Shown: positions 17,730-28,643 of the stretch, piece by piece
How positions within the stretch are numbered: position 1 is the first letter of the stretch
Layout of the letters: the number at the start of each line of letters is the position of its first letter
From: Sandaracinus sp.
GTDB lineage: Bacteria > Myxococcota_A > Polyangia > Polyangiales > Houyiibacteriaceae
Direction of reading: 5' to 3'
Assembly (NCBI GenBank): GCA_002699025.1
Contig: PABA01000110.1
Location: 1-64,000 of the forward strand
Length of the DNA: 64,000 nt
Position numbers and translations under genes: made by a program
Notes under the pieces: model-generated
What the model was told of the DNA's origin: nothing
The model's database searches: none
The model's input: the letters and a program-made list of their open reading frames with translations, nothing else

Positions 17730-18746
17730 TCAGTCCGGGCGCTCGAGGGTGCCGTCGATGTGGCGCGCGAAGCGGCCCTCGCGGCCGTGCACCGGGCCGT
17801 CGCTCTCCCAGGGCCAGCCGCCGAAGCGGGTCTTCTGGTAGTCCACGAAGGCCTGCTGGAGCCCGGCCCGGTCGTTCATCACGAAGGGCCCGTGGTGGGC
17901 GACCGGTTCGCCGATGGGCCGGCCCTGGAGGAGGAGCAGCTCGCAGGGGGCGTCGCCGGCCTCGAGCTCGATGGCGGCGCCGGGGCGGAGCCGGGCGCCG
18001 CGGGGCGCCTCGAGGGCGTGCTCGCCGACGCGCATCCCCTCGCCGGCGAAGAAGTAGAGGCAGCGCTCGGCGGAGGGATCGGCGGCGGGCAGGGTCCAGC
18101 GCGCGCCGGCGTCCATGCGGATCGTCCAGATGGCGACGTGGGCGTCCTCCCGGGTCGCCCAGGAGTGGGGCGGCGGGGGCGGCGGAGCCTGACCCTCGAG
18201 GGCGCCGGCCACGGTGGTCACGCGCGTGCTCCGCCCGGCGGCGTCCTCGAAGCGGTGCGTGGGGATGGTCTCGTGCCAGAGGATGGCGAAGTGCGGCTCG
18301 GCCATCTTGTCGGCGCGCGGGAGGTTCAGCCAGATCTGGAAGAGCTCGAGCGGGTTCGGGCCGTCTCCGTCGAGGAGCGGGAACATCTCCGAGTGGACGA
18401 TGCCGCCGCCGGCCGTGAGCCATTGGGCGTCGCCCTGGCCGAAGCGCGCCGCCGCGCCCAGCGAGTCCGAGTGGTCGATGAAGCCGCGCCGCGCGACCGT
18501 GACCGTCTCGAAGCCCCGATGGGGGTGCTGCGGGAACCCGGGCACGACGTCGCCGTGGTACATGCGCCAGCCGTCCTGGCCCTCGAAGTCCTGGCCGATG
18601 CGGCGGCCGGCGAGGGAGGCGTCGGGCCCGAGGGCGTCGTTGCCGCGGGGGTAGTGGTCCTCGTGGTGGACGCAGAAGAGGAACGGGTCGATCGTCGCCC
18701 AGGGGAAGCCGAGGGCGAAGAGCTCGAGGACGGAGTCGTCGGCCAT
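17730..18746 (-). CDS. Pirin family protein
   Basis: A 338-residue bicupin of the pirin family. The N-terminal cupin has the metal-binding signatures HPHRGFETVT (about 74-83) and GDAQWLTAGGGIVHSEMF (about 104-121), with the expected His and Glu ligands. The C-terminal domain carries ELLLLQGRPIGEPVAHHGPFVMN. Pirins are Fe-binding proteins with quercetinase or regulatory roles that differ between species. A proline run (APPPPPPH, near 205) links the domains. The gene is followed by the R2 array and preceded by a 199-nt spacer after the kinase stop. Confidence 0.88.
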   Translation of the reverse strand: MADDSVLELFALGFPWATIDPFLFCVHHEDHYPRGNDALGPDASLAGRRIGQDFEGQDGWRMYHGDVVPGFPQHPHRGFETVTVARRGFIDHSDSLGAAARFGQGDAQWLTAGGGIVHSEMFPLLDGDGPNPLELFQIWLNLPRADKMAEPHFAILWHETIPTHRFEDAAGRSTRVTTVAGALEGQAPPPPPPHSWATREDAHVAIWTIRMDAGARWTLPAADPSAERCLYFFAGEGMRVGEHALEAPRGARLRPGAAIELEAGDAPCELLLLQGRPIGEPVAHHGPFVMNDRAGLQQAFVDYQKTRFGGWPWESDGPVHGREGRFARHIDGTLERPD

Positions 18747-18945
18747 GGGGCGATTCTGGGGCGGGAGGGCGCCGCGTGGCAGGGGGCAGGGACCGAACGG
18801 ACCGTTCCGCGGGGGGCCGGACCGGCCGAGCCGGGTCCGGGCCGGCTCGCTCCGGAGGCGCGTGGGCTCGAGCGCTTCTTCGGCTCTCCGCCCTGGGCGC
18901 CGCGGCCGGGGTGGGCGTCCGAGCTCCCTCGTGTCTCCTGCGCTC

Positions 18946-20504
<1,559 letters not shown>

Positions 20505-20508
<4 letters not shown>

Positions 20509-21680
20509 CGGGGCCGGAGCTCCCCGCCTGCGCCGGGCCTCAGGACGACGCCGGTCGTGCCGCCGTTCGGCTCCGCGCCTCCCTCGCCGACGGCCAGGCC
20601 CACGCCGAGCGCGAGCCCCAGGGCGGCGGCGACGGCCACCCCGGCGCCGACCCAGCGTGGCCAGCGACGCGGCGGCGGCAGGGGCTCGGTCGTGACGTCG
20701 AGGAGCAGGCGCTCGCCCGCGCCGAGCTCGACCGTGCGCGCCCAGGGGCGCCGCCCCGGGTGCGCGACCTCCACGCGGTGGCGGCCCGGTGCGAGCACGC
20801 CGTCCTCGTGGGGTCTGCCGTCGACCCGGACCTCGGCCCGCGGCACGTCCACGCGGACCTCGAGCCTCGCCGGCCGCGTGGTGGGCTCGAGCTGCACGCC
20901 TCGCCGCCGCGCCTCGCCCGGGGCGAGCGTGACCTCGTCGAGCCAGGGCGCGTGACCGGGCGCCGTCACGCGGAGCACGTGCACGCCCGGGTTCAGCCGC
21001 CGTGTCCGCACCGCCTCCCCTTCGAGCGCCGTCCCATCGACGCGCACGCTCGCCTCGGCCGGCTCGAGCTCGAGCGTGAGCTCGGCCACCTGCGCCCGCG
21101 CGTGCGCCAGCATGCGGTCGGCCTCCGCCCAACCCTCCGGATCCGCCTCCGGGCTCACGGCCGCCTGGAAGCGCTCGAGCGCGTCGATGGCCTCGACCAT
21201 GCGCCCGAGGGCGAACTGGCAGACGGCGAGGTTGAAGCGCGTCGAGGGCCGATCGACCCGCTCGAGCGACGCCTCGAAGCTCTCCGTCGCCTCCGCGAAG
21301 CGCCGCGCCTCGGCGAGCTCCCGACCCCGTTCGAAGAGCGCCCGGGCCTCGGCCGCCCCTGACTCCAGGGCGGCGGACTCGACGGCGGCGGGTTCCGAGG
21401 CGGCGGGCTCGGAGGTGGCCACGTCGCGGGCATCCGCGTCGCCCTCGGCCGCGCCGCTCTCGGCCGCGCCGCGCTCGGCCGCGCCGCGCTCGGCCGCCTC
21501 GCCCTCGGCCGCGCGGCTCTCGGTCGCGCCGCGCGCCTCCCGCGCCACCGGCTCCTGGGCCCGCGCCGCCCCGCCCGCCGAGAGCAGCGCGAGCAGCGCG
21601 ATCAGGGCGCGCGCCGCCCCGCCCAGCGCCCCGCCCGCCGAGCGCAGCGCGAGGGGCGCGCTCAGGGCATGCGCCCGCAT
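20505..21680 (-). CDS. TPR/PEGA-domain exported protein
   Basis: A 391-residue protein with an N-terminal hydrophobic signal (ALIALLALLSAGGAARA), a low-complexity Glu/Ala/Gly run, two TPR-like helical repeats (ALFERGRELAEARRF and STRFNLAVCQFALGR), two PEGA-like beta domains (VRVDGTALEG and VRVDGRPHEDG) and a C-terminal transmembrane helix (WVGAGVAVAAALGLALGVGL). ATG 21680 is chosen over an upstream frame that reads Arg-rich sequence. It overlaps the lipoprotein gene by 19 nt and the kinase by 4 nt, so the three are surely one operon. It could feed a surface signal to the kinase; that is inference. Confidence 0.87.
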
Positions 21681-22414
21681 CGCCCCTCCGCGTCGCAGGT
21701 CCGCCCCTCGCCGCAGGCGGCGCCCTCCGCCAGCCGCTCGACCTCCTCGCAGCGCGGCGCGTCCCCGTCGCAGCGCAGCTCCCCGAGCGCGCAGGGCCCG
21801 GCCATGCACGAGGCTCCCTCCACGCACGCGCCCCCATCCCCGGGCCCGGCGTCGTCGCCGCCTCCGTCCGGCGCCCGGCGCGGCTCCATCACCAGGTCGG
21901 CCGGCGCTTCACCGGGGCGCGCCGCCGGCAGGCTCTCCGGGTCGATCCACTCGTCGACGCAGGCCCCGCCCCGGCAGGTGGTCCCCGGCTCCGCTTCGCA
22001 GAGGGGCTCGCCACCGCAGCGCCGGGTCAGCACCGCCTCGAGTCGCCGCGCCTCCCCCGGCACAAAGCGCGTCCGGGCCCGCCAGCCGAGGACGACCGCT
22101 CCGTCCGGGTCGAGCGCCTGCAGGTCGATCCCCACCTCCGCGTCCTCGCGCGTCCCCGGCGCCACCCCGAGCGAGAGCGGCAGCGCCTCCTCGCTCGGGA
22201 CCGGCAGCTCCGCCGCGCTCGGCTGCCCGTCGATCGTCGCGGTGGCGCGCACGGCCGCGATCTCGACCCCCGGCTCGAGGTCCGTGTCGACGACCAGGAG
22301 CAGCTGCGTCGCGCTCCCCCCGTCGCACCCGAGGAGCAGCGCGAGCGCCAGCCCGGCCCATCGCTCCCCTGCGCTCCTTCGCCCACCCGAGCCGCCATGC
22401 ATGACACGCATCAT
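21662..22414 (-). CDS. Cys-rich lipoprotein
   Basis: A 250-residue exported protein. A hydrophobic segment ends in ALALLLGC, giving a lipobox with the Cys near residue 30. The body is an unrecognised beta-rich domain (VRATATIDGQPSAAELPVP), followed by Cys-rich segments CRGGACVDEW and CVEGASCMAGPCALGELRCDG, a pattern seen in many myxobacterial outer-membrane lipoproteins. ATG codons at 22414, 22411 and 22402 are all possible starts. It is the first gene of the lipoprotein/PEGA/kinase operon and is divergent from glpD. Confidence 0.83.
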   Translation of the reverse strand: MMRVMHGGSGGRRSAGERWAGLALALLLGCDGGSATQLLLVVDTDLEPGVEIAAVRATATIDGQPSAAELPVPSEEALPLSLGVAPGTREDAEVGIDLQALDPDGAVVLGWRARTRFVPGEARRLEAVLTRRCGGEPLCEAEPGTTCRGGACVDEWIDPESLPAARPGEAPADLVMEPRRAPDGGGDDAGPGDGGACVEGASCMAGPCALGELRCDGDAPRCEEVERLAEGAACGEGRTCDAEGRCGRMP

Positions 22415-22583
22415 ACAACACGACCGGTCGCTCCCCGGCTGCCCTTTGCCCGCCCCTTCGCCCGCCCCGTTGCCCCACCCTTTGCCCCGACCTTCGCCCG
22501 TCCAGCGGCACCCGCCGGCTGGTCAGCCGCGCCCGGCGTCGCTACAACCTCGTGCGCGCCGGGCGCGCGCGAGAAGGAGCGGC

Positions 22584-24263
22584 ATGCCGACACGACGCGA
22601 GATGTGGGAGCGACTGGGCGAGGACGTCGACGTGCTCGTCGTGGGTGGCGGCATCACCGGCGCCGGCATCGCCCGCGACGCGGTCCGCCGGGGCCTGAAG
22701 ACCGCGCTCGTGGAGATGAACGACCTCGCCTACGGCACGAGCTCGCGCTCCTCGAAGCTCGTCCACGGCGGCCTCCGCTACCTCGAGCACTACGAGTTCT
22801 CGATGGTCTTCGAGTCGGTCAGCGAGCGCCGCATCCTCATGGACCTCGCGCCGCACCTCGTGAACCCGCTCGGCTTCCTCTTCCCCGTCTACCGCGGCTC
22901 GCGCCAGAACCTCTTCGTCATCAACGTCGGCATGTGGCTCTACGACGGGCTCTCGCTCTTCCGCTCGCCGAAGATCCACAAGAACCTCAAGCCCGCCGAG
23001 GTGGCCGAGCTCGAGCCGGCCCTCGATCGGAGCGGCCTCAAGGGCGCGCCGCTCTACTACGACTGCTCGACGGACGACGCGCGCCTGACCCTCGAGACGG
23101 CCCTGGACGCGGCCCACGAGGGCGCCATCGTCTGCACGGGCGCGAAGGTGAAGCGCTTCCTCAAGGACGAGCGGGGCCGCGTCGCCGGCGCCGCCGTGGA
23201 GGACACGCTCGGCGGGGAGGGCACCAAGGAGATCCGCGCCAAGGTCGTCATCAACGCGACCGGCCCCTGGACCGACACCACGCGCCGCCTCTCGAGCGTG
23301 CCCGGCCAGGAGCACCGCGACGTGCTCCGGCCGACCAAGGGCATCCACATCGTCGTCGCGGCGGAGAAGCTCCCCGTGGAGCACGCCGTCGTCTGCTTCC
23401 ACCCGACGGACGAGCGCGTGCTCTTCGCGCTTCCCTGGGGCGACCGCACCTACGTCGGCACCACGGACACGGACTACGCCGGCGATCCGGCGAAGGTCGC
23501 CGCTACCGCCGAGGACGTCGACTACCTGATCGACGCGGCCAACCACTACTTCCCGAAGCACCCGCTCGCGCGCGAGGACGTCATCTCCACCTGGGCGGGC
23601 CTGCGGCCGCTGATCGCGCCGCCGGAGAAGGCGTCCATGAGCGAGAGCGACGTGAGCCGCGAGCACGAGATCCTCGTCGGCCGCGACGGGCTCATCACCA
23701 TCGCGGGCGGCAAGCTCACGACCTACCGGCGCATGGCCGCCGAGGTCGTCGACAAGGCGGTGCGCCTGCTGAAGCTGACGCGCATGCTGCCGGCCGACCT
23801 GAAGCCGGCGAAGACCGACGAGAACCCGCTCCCGGGCGGGCGCGGCTGGCCCGAGGACGACGACCACGACGCCGTGGCGGGGCGCGTGCGCGCCGCGAGC
23901 CAGGACGTGCTCTCCCCGGAGGTCGCGCGGCACCTCGCCGACAACTACGGCATGCAGGCCCTCGAGATCGGCGCGATGGTCGCCGAGGATCCGGGGCTCG
24001 GCCGCGCGCTGGTCGAGGGGCGCCCGGAGATCATGGCGCAGGTGCGCTGGGCCGTGGAGCGTGAGCTGGCGGCGACGGTCGCCGACGTGATGGTGCGCCG
24101 CACGCAGCTCTTCTACCGGGACCTCGACCAGGGGCTCGGCTGCGCGGACGCCGTCGCCCACGAGATGGCGCGGCTGCTGGGCTGGGACGAGAAGACCCAG
24201 CGCGCGATGGTGAAGGCCTACGCCGACGAGGTCGCCCTCTCGCGCGCCTGGCGAGAGGGCTGA
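22584..24263 (+). CDS. glpD: Aerobic glycerol-3-phosphate dehydrogenase
   Basis: A 559-residue FAD enzyme that oxidises sn-glycerol 3-phosphate to dihydroxyacetone phosphate and passes electrons to the quinone pool at the inner membrane. The dinucleotide motif VVGGGITGAGIARDAVRRG is at 15-33, followed by GTSSRSSKLVHGGLRYLE, the GlpD signature, then GIHIVV, and TIAGGKLTTYRRMAAEVVD near 370-390. The C-terminal cap domain is complete. A GAGAAGGAGC ribosome site precedes ATG 22584. No glpK or glpF is adjacent, so it is probably expressed alone or with the CBS gene 49 nt downstream. Confidence 0.95.
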   Translation: MPTRREMWERLGEDVDVLVVGGGITGAGIARDAVRRGLKTALVEMNDLAYGTSSRSSKLVHGGLRYLEHYEFSMVFESVSERRILMDLAPHLVNPLGFLFPVYRGSRQNLFVINVGMWLYDGLSLFRSPKIHKNLKPAEVAELEPALDRSGLKGAPLYYDCSTDDARLTLETALDAAHEGAIVCTGAKVKRFLKDERGRVAGAAVEDTLGGEGTKEIRAKVVINATGPWTDTTRRLSSVPGQEHRDVLRPTKGIHIVVAAEKLPVEHAVVCFHPTDERVLFALPWGDRTYVGTTDTDYAGDPAKVAATAEDVDYLIDAANHYFPKHPLAREDVISTWAGLRPLIAPPEKASMSESDVSREHEILVGRDGLITIAGGKLTTYRRMAAEVVDKAVRLLKLTRMLPADLKPAKTDENPLPGGRGWPEDDDHDAVAGRVRAASQDVLSPEVARHLADNYGMQALEIGAMVAEDPGLGRALVEGRPEIMAQVRWAVERELAATVADVMVRRTQLFYRDLDQGLGCADAVAHEMARLLGWDEKTQRAMVKAYADEVALSRAWREG

Positions 24264-24312
24264 GCGCGACCTCCCGCTGGCGTCCGCGCCCGGATTGCTT
24301 CAAACGGGGGGA

Positions 24313-24699
24313 ATGACCGTCAAGATCGACGACCTGATGGCCAAGCAGGTCATCACCGCGCAGCCCCACCACAGCGTCGCGCACGTGCGCCAGCTGATGG
24401 AGAACAACCACATCCACTGCGTGCCCGTGGTCGGCCCCGAGGACGAGCCCGTCGGCATCGTCACGACCGCGGACCTGGCCCAGCCGGGTCTGAAGGACGG
24501 CGCCGCCATCTCGCAGCACATGACGACCGAGGTGAAGCAGGTGCCGCAGTACAACGACGCCTCGATCGCCGCGCGCATCATGCGGAAGAACAAGATCCAC
24601 CACGTGGTCGTCACCCACGAGAAGAAGGTCGTCGGCCTGATCAGCTCCTTCGACCTGCTCAAGCTCGTCGAGGGCCACCGCTTCGTGATGAAGAAGTAG
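24313..24699 (+). CDS. Two-CBS-domain protein
   Basis: A 128-residue protein of two CBS repeats (about 5-60 and 70-126): DLMAKQVITAQPHHSV, then GIVTTADLAQ; and HMTTEVKQVPQYNDA, then GLISSFDLLKLVEG. Such stand-alone CBS proteins bind adenine nucleotides and tune partner enzymes or transporters. A GGGGGGA ribosome site precedes ATG 24313. The gene follows glpD on the same strand with a 49-nt gap and may respond to energy state for it. That link is inference. Confidence 0.92.
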   Translation: MTVKIDDLMAKQVITAQPHHSVAHVRQLMENNHIHCVPVVGPEDEPVGIVTTADLAQPGLKDGAAISQHMTTEVKQVPQYNDASIAARIMRKNKIHHVVVTHEKKVVGLISSFDLLKLVEGHRFVMKK

Positions 24700-24899
24700 C
24701 GCACCGGGCCTCTGGCCCGAGGCGAGCCCGGCGTCGGGTGAGACCCGCGAGAGCGCCGAGAGCTCTCGGCGGGGTCGCGCGTCTCGGGCTCATCCCCCGG
24801 CTTCTCCGAGCCTCGCCCCCTCGGGGGCGGAGGTCCGTGGCGGTGGTCCGCGGGACTCCGACGAGGAGCCCTGCTCCGGGCCAGGCCGGAGGTCGGGCC
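24700..24899. terminator. Convergent spacer with hairpins
   Basis: This 200-nt spacer separates the convergent CBS gene and the 207-residue minus-strand gene. Stem-loops are visible at 24706-24718 (GGGCC-TCT-GGCCC) and 24755-24770, a perfect 16-bp palindrome GCCGAGAGCTCTCGGC. A longer imperfect stem is near 24813-24836. These are likely bidirectional terminators, although no clear T-runs follow. I see no gene. Confidence 0.5.
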
Positions 24900-25523
24900 T
24901 CAGCCGAGCGGGGGGAGCTTCACCTTCAGGGCGAGCTCCCCCTCCTCGATCACGATGCGTTGCAGCTCGAGGAGCTCGAGGGCGAGGGCGGCGGGTCCCT
25001 TCCCCTGCACCTTCCGCACGGCGGGCACGGTCCGGAGATCCACCCGAAGCAGCCCCTCGCCGTCCCGGTCGACGATCGCGCCGTGGAGGTCCTCGGGCTT
25101 CGGCCGCAGCATCACCGCCCAGAGCCCCTGCGCGATCGCGCCGGCGAGCGAGGAGACGAGGTCGCGCACCCGCGTGTCCCCGGCGGCCTCCGGCGGCACC
25201 ACCTGGAGCACGATCTCCTTGGCGCCCCGCGGCGCGAAGCGCGCGGCGAAGGGCATCAGGTCGAAGGCCACCGTGTGCCCGTCCCGGAAGGTCGCGTCCA
25301 CCCGCAGCGCGCCCCGCCGCGCGGACACGCTGGCCACCTCCACGCCCGGCGCGTGAGCCAGGGCGCTCCCGAGCTGCCGGTCGGTGACGATGGTGCGCTG
25401 GCGGCGGAGCTCCTGGATCACCTTCCGGACGGCGGCCACGGGGCCGATGCCTTCGAGGCGGTCGCGCGCCCGGTCGGCGCCGGCGCGGATCAGGCTGCGG
25501 AGGGTGTCGAGGCGGTCGCTCAT
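24900..25523 (-). CDS. Conserved-looking hypothetical protein
   Basis: A 207-residue protein I cannot assign. It starts MSDRLDTLRSLIRAG with an amphipathic helix and has an alternating beta/alpha middle (RRGALRVDATFRDGHTVAFDLMPFAARF, about 90-117) and a C-terminal stretch ending in a lysine/proline-rich tail. No signal peptide or transmembrane helix is evident, so it should be cytoplasmic. It lies 26 nt after the radical-SAM/DUF2344 gene on the same strand, so the two are probably co-transcribed. That makes it a candidate partner of the radical-SAM protein. Confidence 0.75.
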   Translation of the reverse strand: MSDRLDTLRSLIRAGADRARDRLEGIGPVAAVRKVIQELRRQRTIVTDRQLGSALAHAPGVEVASVSARRGALRVDATFRDGHTVAFDLMPFAARFAPRGAKEIVLQVVPPEAAGDTRVRDLVSSLAGAIAQGLWAVMLRPKPEDLHGAIVDRDGEGLLRVDLRTVPAVRKVQGKGPAALALELLELQRIVIEEGELALKVKLPPLG

Positions 25524-25549
25524 GGGGACAGGGCGGCCGCGGGCGGGGC

Positions 25550-28423
25550 TCAGGCGCTGGCCTGGGGTCCCTCGGCCGTCGACGCGAGCGTGCGCTCTCG
25601 CCGGGGCGCGCGCAACGCCTCCAGCTCGAAGAGCCCCCGCCGCACGCCGTCGCGCCGCGCGTAGAGTCCCTCGCGGAGGAGCCGCGCATGCACCGGCGCG
25701 CCGAGGAGCGCCTCGACGACCTCCGTCGGCTTCGCGCTCACGCCGTGCCCGAGCTTCGTCGCGAAGCGGATCGGCACCAGATCCCCGAGCAGGCCCGCCC
25801 GCCGGAGCGCCTCGCGCTCGGCCTCGCTCCCGACCTCGACCTCGAGCGCGCCGTCCGCCTCCACCAGGTGCTCGCGCACGTCGATGTGCCGCGTCTTGCC
25901 CTTGTGCTCGCGCACCACCTCGAGCGAGGCCGCGCCCTCGAGCCGCTCCCGCACGCGCGCCGCCACGCCCGCCGCGTCGAGCCCGAGCTCCCCGAGCGAC
26001 GCCGCCGGCAGCCCGGCCACCCAGACGGCCTCGTCGATGAGCTTGTTCAGCCCCTTGTCCCAGTCGCCGAGCACGGCGACCTCGAAGACCTCGATGCCCT
26101 CGAAGGCCATCTCCTTCAGCGTGCCCTCGAGGCGCACGAGCGCCTCCTCGTCCATGGCGTCGCGCCGGAGCTTCAGGTCGACCACCTCGCCGAGGCTCGC
26201 GAGGCCGAGCCCCAGCGCCGGGCTGAAGGTCATCTGCGGCTTCGGGTGGTAGCCCTGCGAGTAGAAGAGCGGCAGCCGCGCGCGCCGGAACCAGCGCGGG
26301 AAGAGCCGCACCAGATCGAGGTGCGAGCTGTAGGCGATGCGCCCGACCTTCGCGAAGCCGATGCGAACCCGGAGCGGCGGCCCCTGGTCGACCTGCTTCA
26401 GCGGCTGCCGGACCATGTCCTTCTGGCGCGCGGCCTCGTCCCGGACGACCGGCAGGCGGGGCTTCTCCGCGCCGAGCATCTCGAGGAAGTCGATCCGGTC
26501 GCCCCGCATCTTCTGCATGTCGCAGGCGACGCCGCAGTCGTAGCAGACGAGCCGCCGCGCGTCGGCGCGCGCGTCCTCGAGGTTCGTGTGCTGCACGAAG
26601 GTGCCGGCGACCTTGCCGCAGGGCGGGCTGAGCCGGTTCTTCAGCGCCTTCCGGTACTCCTTCTCGAGGAAGCCCTCCTCGAGGCCCACGTCCACGTGGT
26701 CCCAGGGCAGGCGCGCGCCCACCGGGATCGTGCCGAGGAAGGGCGTCACGTCGACCCCCTCCGCCTCGAAGGCCTCGCGCCAGACGTCGAGGCGCATCTG
26801 CTCGTCCCAGCTGTCGAAGCGCGCGCCGGCGTCGTAGGCCCGGCTCAGCACCTTCGCGAGGCGCACGTCGCCGCGCGCGAAGACGCCCTCGAGCCAGCTC
26901 CCGGAGCTGTCGTGCATGCGCAGCTTCACGCCCGTGCGCTTGGCCTCCGCCTCCAGGATGGCCTGCTTGCGCAGGATGTCGTCGTAGACGTCCATGGCGC
27001 ACCACTGGAAGGGCGTGTGCGGCTTCGGGACGTGCGTCGAGACGCTCACGGTGACCCGCGCGTCCTTGCGCTTGCGCACCGACCGGCCGACCTCGAGGGC
27101 CTTCGCGCCGGTCCGCACGATGCCGCGGACGTCCTCGTCCTCCTCCGTCGGCAGACCGATCATGAAGTAGAGCTTCATCTTGGTCCAACCACGGCTGAAC
27201 ACGCGCTCGGCCGTCTCGAGGAGCTGCTCCTCGGTGACGTTCTTGTTGATCACGTCGCGCATGCGCTGCGTGCCCGCCTCGGGCGCGAAGGTCAGGCCAC
27301 CGGCGCGCTGCGTCTTCATGTCGTCGAGGACCGCTTCGCTCAGGCCGTAGGCGCGGAGCGAGGAGACGCTCACGTTCACGCGCTCGCCGTCGAGCTCCTT
27401 CATGACCTCCGAGACGAGGGGCTGGATGGCGCTGTAGTCGGCCGTGGAGAGGGAGGTCAGGGACGCCTCGTCGTAGCCGCCGTCGCGCACGGCCTCTGTG
27501 AGCGTGCGGAGGATCGCCTTCGGGTCCCGCTCGCGCACGGGTCGGTAGATCATGCCCGCCTGGCAGAAGCGGCAGCCCTCCGTGCAGCCGCGGGCGATCT
27601 CGACGGAGACGCGGTCGAAGATGGTCTCCGTGGCGGCGACGGGGCCGTCGGCGGGGAAGGGGAAGGCGCTCAGGTCGCGGACGATGGCGCGCTCGACCGG
27701 GTAGGGCGCCTCCGGGTGCTCGGCCTTCGGGCCCTTCACGACGATGAAGCCCGTGTCCTCGTCGAGGCCGCGCTCGTAGAGGCTCGGGACCATCCAGCCG
27801 CCGAGCTTCGCGATCTCCACCAGGCGCTCGCGGCGGGGCATGCCGGCGTCCCGGAGCGTCGCCCAGGTCAGGAGGAGCTCGGGGAGCTTCTGCTCGCCGT
27901 CGCCGATCAGGAAGGCATCGACGAAGGGGCCGAGGGGCTCGGCGTGGGTGGCGACGGGGCCACCGGCGATCACCAGTGGGTCGTCGTCGCCGCGCTCCTC
28001 GGACCAGCGGGGGATGCCGCCGAGGTCGAGCATCTGGAGGATGTTCGTGTAGGTCAGCTCGTACTGGAGCGAGAAGCCGACCACGTCGAAGTCGGAGAGG
28101 GGCCGGGCGCTCTCGAGGCTGCGGAGGGGCTCGCCGTGCTCGCGGAGCTTCTGCTCCATGTCCTCCCAGACCGCGTAGGAGCGCTCGGCGAGGAGCTTCG
28201 GGTGCCGGTTGAGGATCCCGTAGAGGATCTTGTAGCCGAGGTGGCTCATCCCGATCTCGTAGAGGTCGGGGAAGGCCAGGCACATGCGGGCGGCCGCGGC
28301 GCCCCAGTCCTTGCGCTTCTCGCCGTGCTCGCCGCCGATGTACTGGGCGGGCGTGCGGACCTCGTGCAGGAAGGGCGCGTAGGGGTGGTCGCGGACGGGG
28401 CTCTTGGTCGGGTCGTCGGCCAT
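25550..28423 (-). CDS. Radical SAM protein fused to DUF2344 (TIGR03960/TIGR03936-like)
   Basis: A 957-residue protein. The N-terminal part has a B12-binding-like fold (LYEIGMSHLGYKILY, IAGGPVATHAEPLGPF). The radical-SAM motif CTEGCRFC has its three cysteines at 280, 284 and 287 to hold the 4Fe-4S cluster, and downstream FAPEAGTQRMR fits the family. Near 570-625 a second Cys-rich segment (CGKVAGTF, CYDCGVACD) may bind another cluster or zinc. The C-terminal quarter (about 690 on) is DUF2344, starting IGFAKVGRIAYSSHLDL and including YHPKPQMTFSPALGLG. Such fusions are conserved in several phyla, and a tRNA or translation-related modification has been suggested; the reaction is not established. 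Start chosen at the ATG before the conserved VRDHPYAPFLHEVR. Confidence 0.88.
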   Translation of the reverse strand: MADDPTKSPVRDHPYAPFLHEVRTPAQYIGGEHGEKRKDWGAAAARMCLAFPDLYEIGMSHLGYKILYGILNRHPKLLAERSYAVWEDMEQKLREHGEPLRSLESARPLSDFDVVGFSLQYELTYTNILQMLDLGGIPRWSEERGDDDPLVIAGGPVATHAEPLGPFVDAFLIGDGEQKLPELLLTWATLRDAGMPRRERLVEIAKLGGWMVPSLYERGLDEDTGFIVVKGPKAEHPEAPYPVERAIVRDLSAFPFPADGPVAATETIFDRVSVEIARGCTEGCRFCQAGMIYRPVRERDPKAILRTLTEAVRDGGYDEASLTSLSTADYSAIQPLVSEVMKELDGERVNVSVSSLRAYGLSEAVLDDMKTQRAGGLTFAPEAGTQRMRDVINKNVTEEQLLETAERVFSRGWTKMKLYFMIGLPTEEDEDVRGIVRTGAKALEVGRSVRKRKDARVTVSVSTHVPKPHTPFQWCAMDVYDDILRKQAILEAEAKRTGVKLRMHDSSGSWLEGVFARGDVRLAKVLSRAYDAGARFDSWDEQMRLDVWREAFEAEGVDVTPFLGTIPVGARLPWDHVDVGLEEGFLEKEYRKALKNRLSPPCGKVAGTFVQHTNLEDARADARRLVCYDCGVACDMQKMRGDRIDFLEMLGAEKPRLPVVRDEAARQKDMVRQPLKQVDQGPPLRVRIGFAKVGRIAYSSHLDLVRLFPRWFRRARLPLFYSQGYHPKPQMTFSPALGLGLASLGEVVDLKLRRDAMDEEALVRLEGTLKEMAFEGIEVFEVAVLGDWDKGLNKLIDEAVWVAGLPAASLGELGLDAAGVAARVRERLEGAASLEVVREHKGKTRHIDVREHLVEADGALEVEVGSEAEREALRRAGLLGDLVPIRFATKLGHGVSAKPTEVVEALLGAPVHARLLREGLYARRDGVRRGLFELEALRAPRRERTLASTAEGPQASA

Positions 28424-28592
28424 GGGATCCTCGTCGAGGCGGGGCTCGACACCTCGTGATGGGGCCCGGGGGCGGGGTCGTCAAACCCGGCGAGCGCGAT
28501 TCGGCGGCGTCGAGGGCGCCCTGCGGCGAGGTCGAAGCGCTCGAGCGGCGGCGGGGAGCGCCCGCGGACGAGACCGTGCGCCGAAACGAGAC

Positions 28593-28620
28593 GAGGCCGG
28601 CCCCCGGGGGAGCCGGCCTC
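28593..28620 (-). terminator. Intrinsic terminator of the outer-membrane protein gene
   Basis: On the minus strand the 9-bp stem GAGGCCGGC / GCCGGCCTC encloses a 10-nt C/G loop and is followed by GTCTCGTTTC. It begins 23 nt after the stop of the outer-membrane protein gene. A near-copy serves the thiolase operon at 57377-57407. Confidence 0.7.
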
Positions 28621-28643
28621 GGTGCGCAGGGCGCGCGAGCGGG

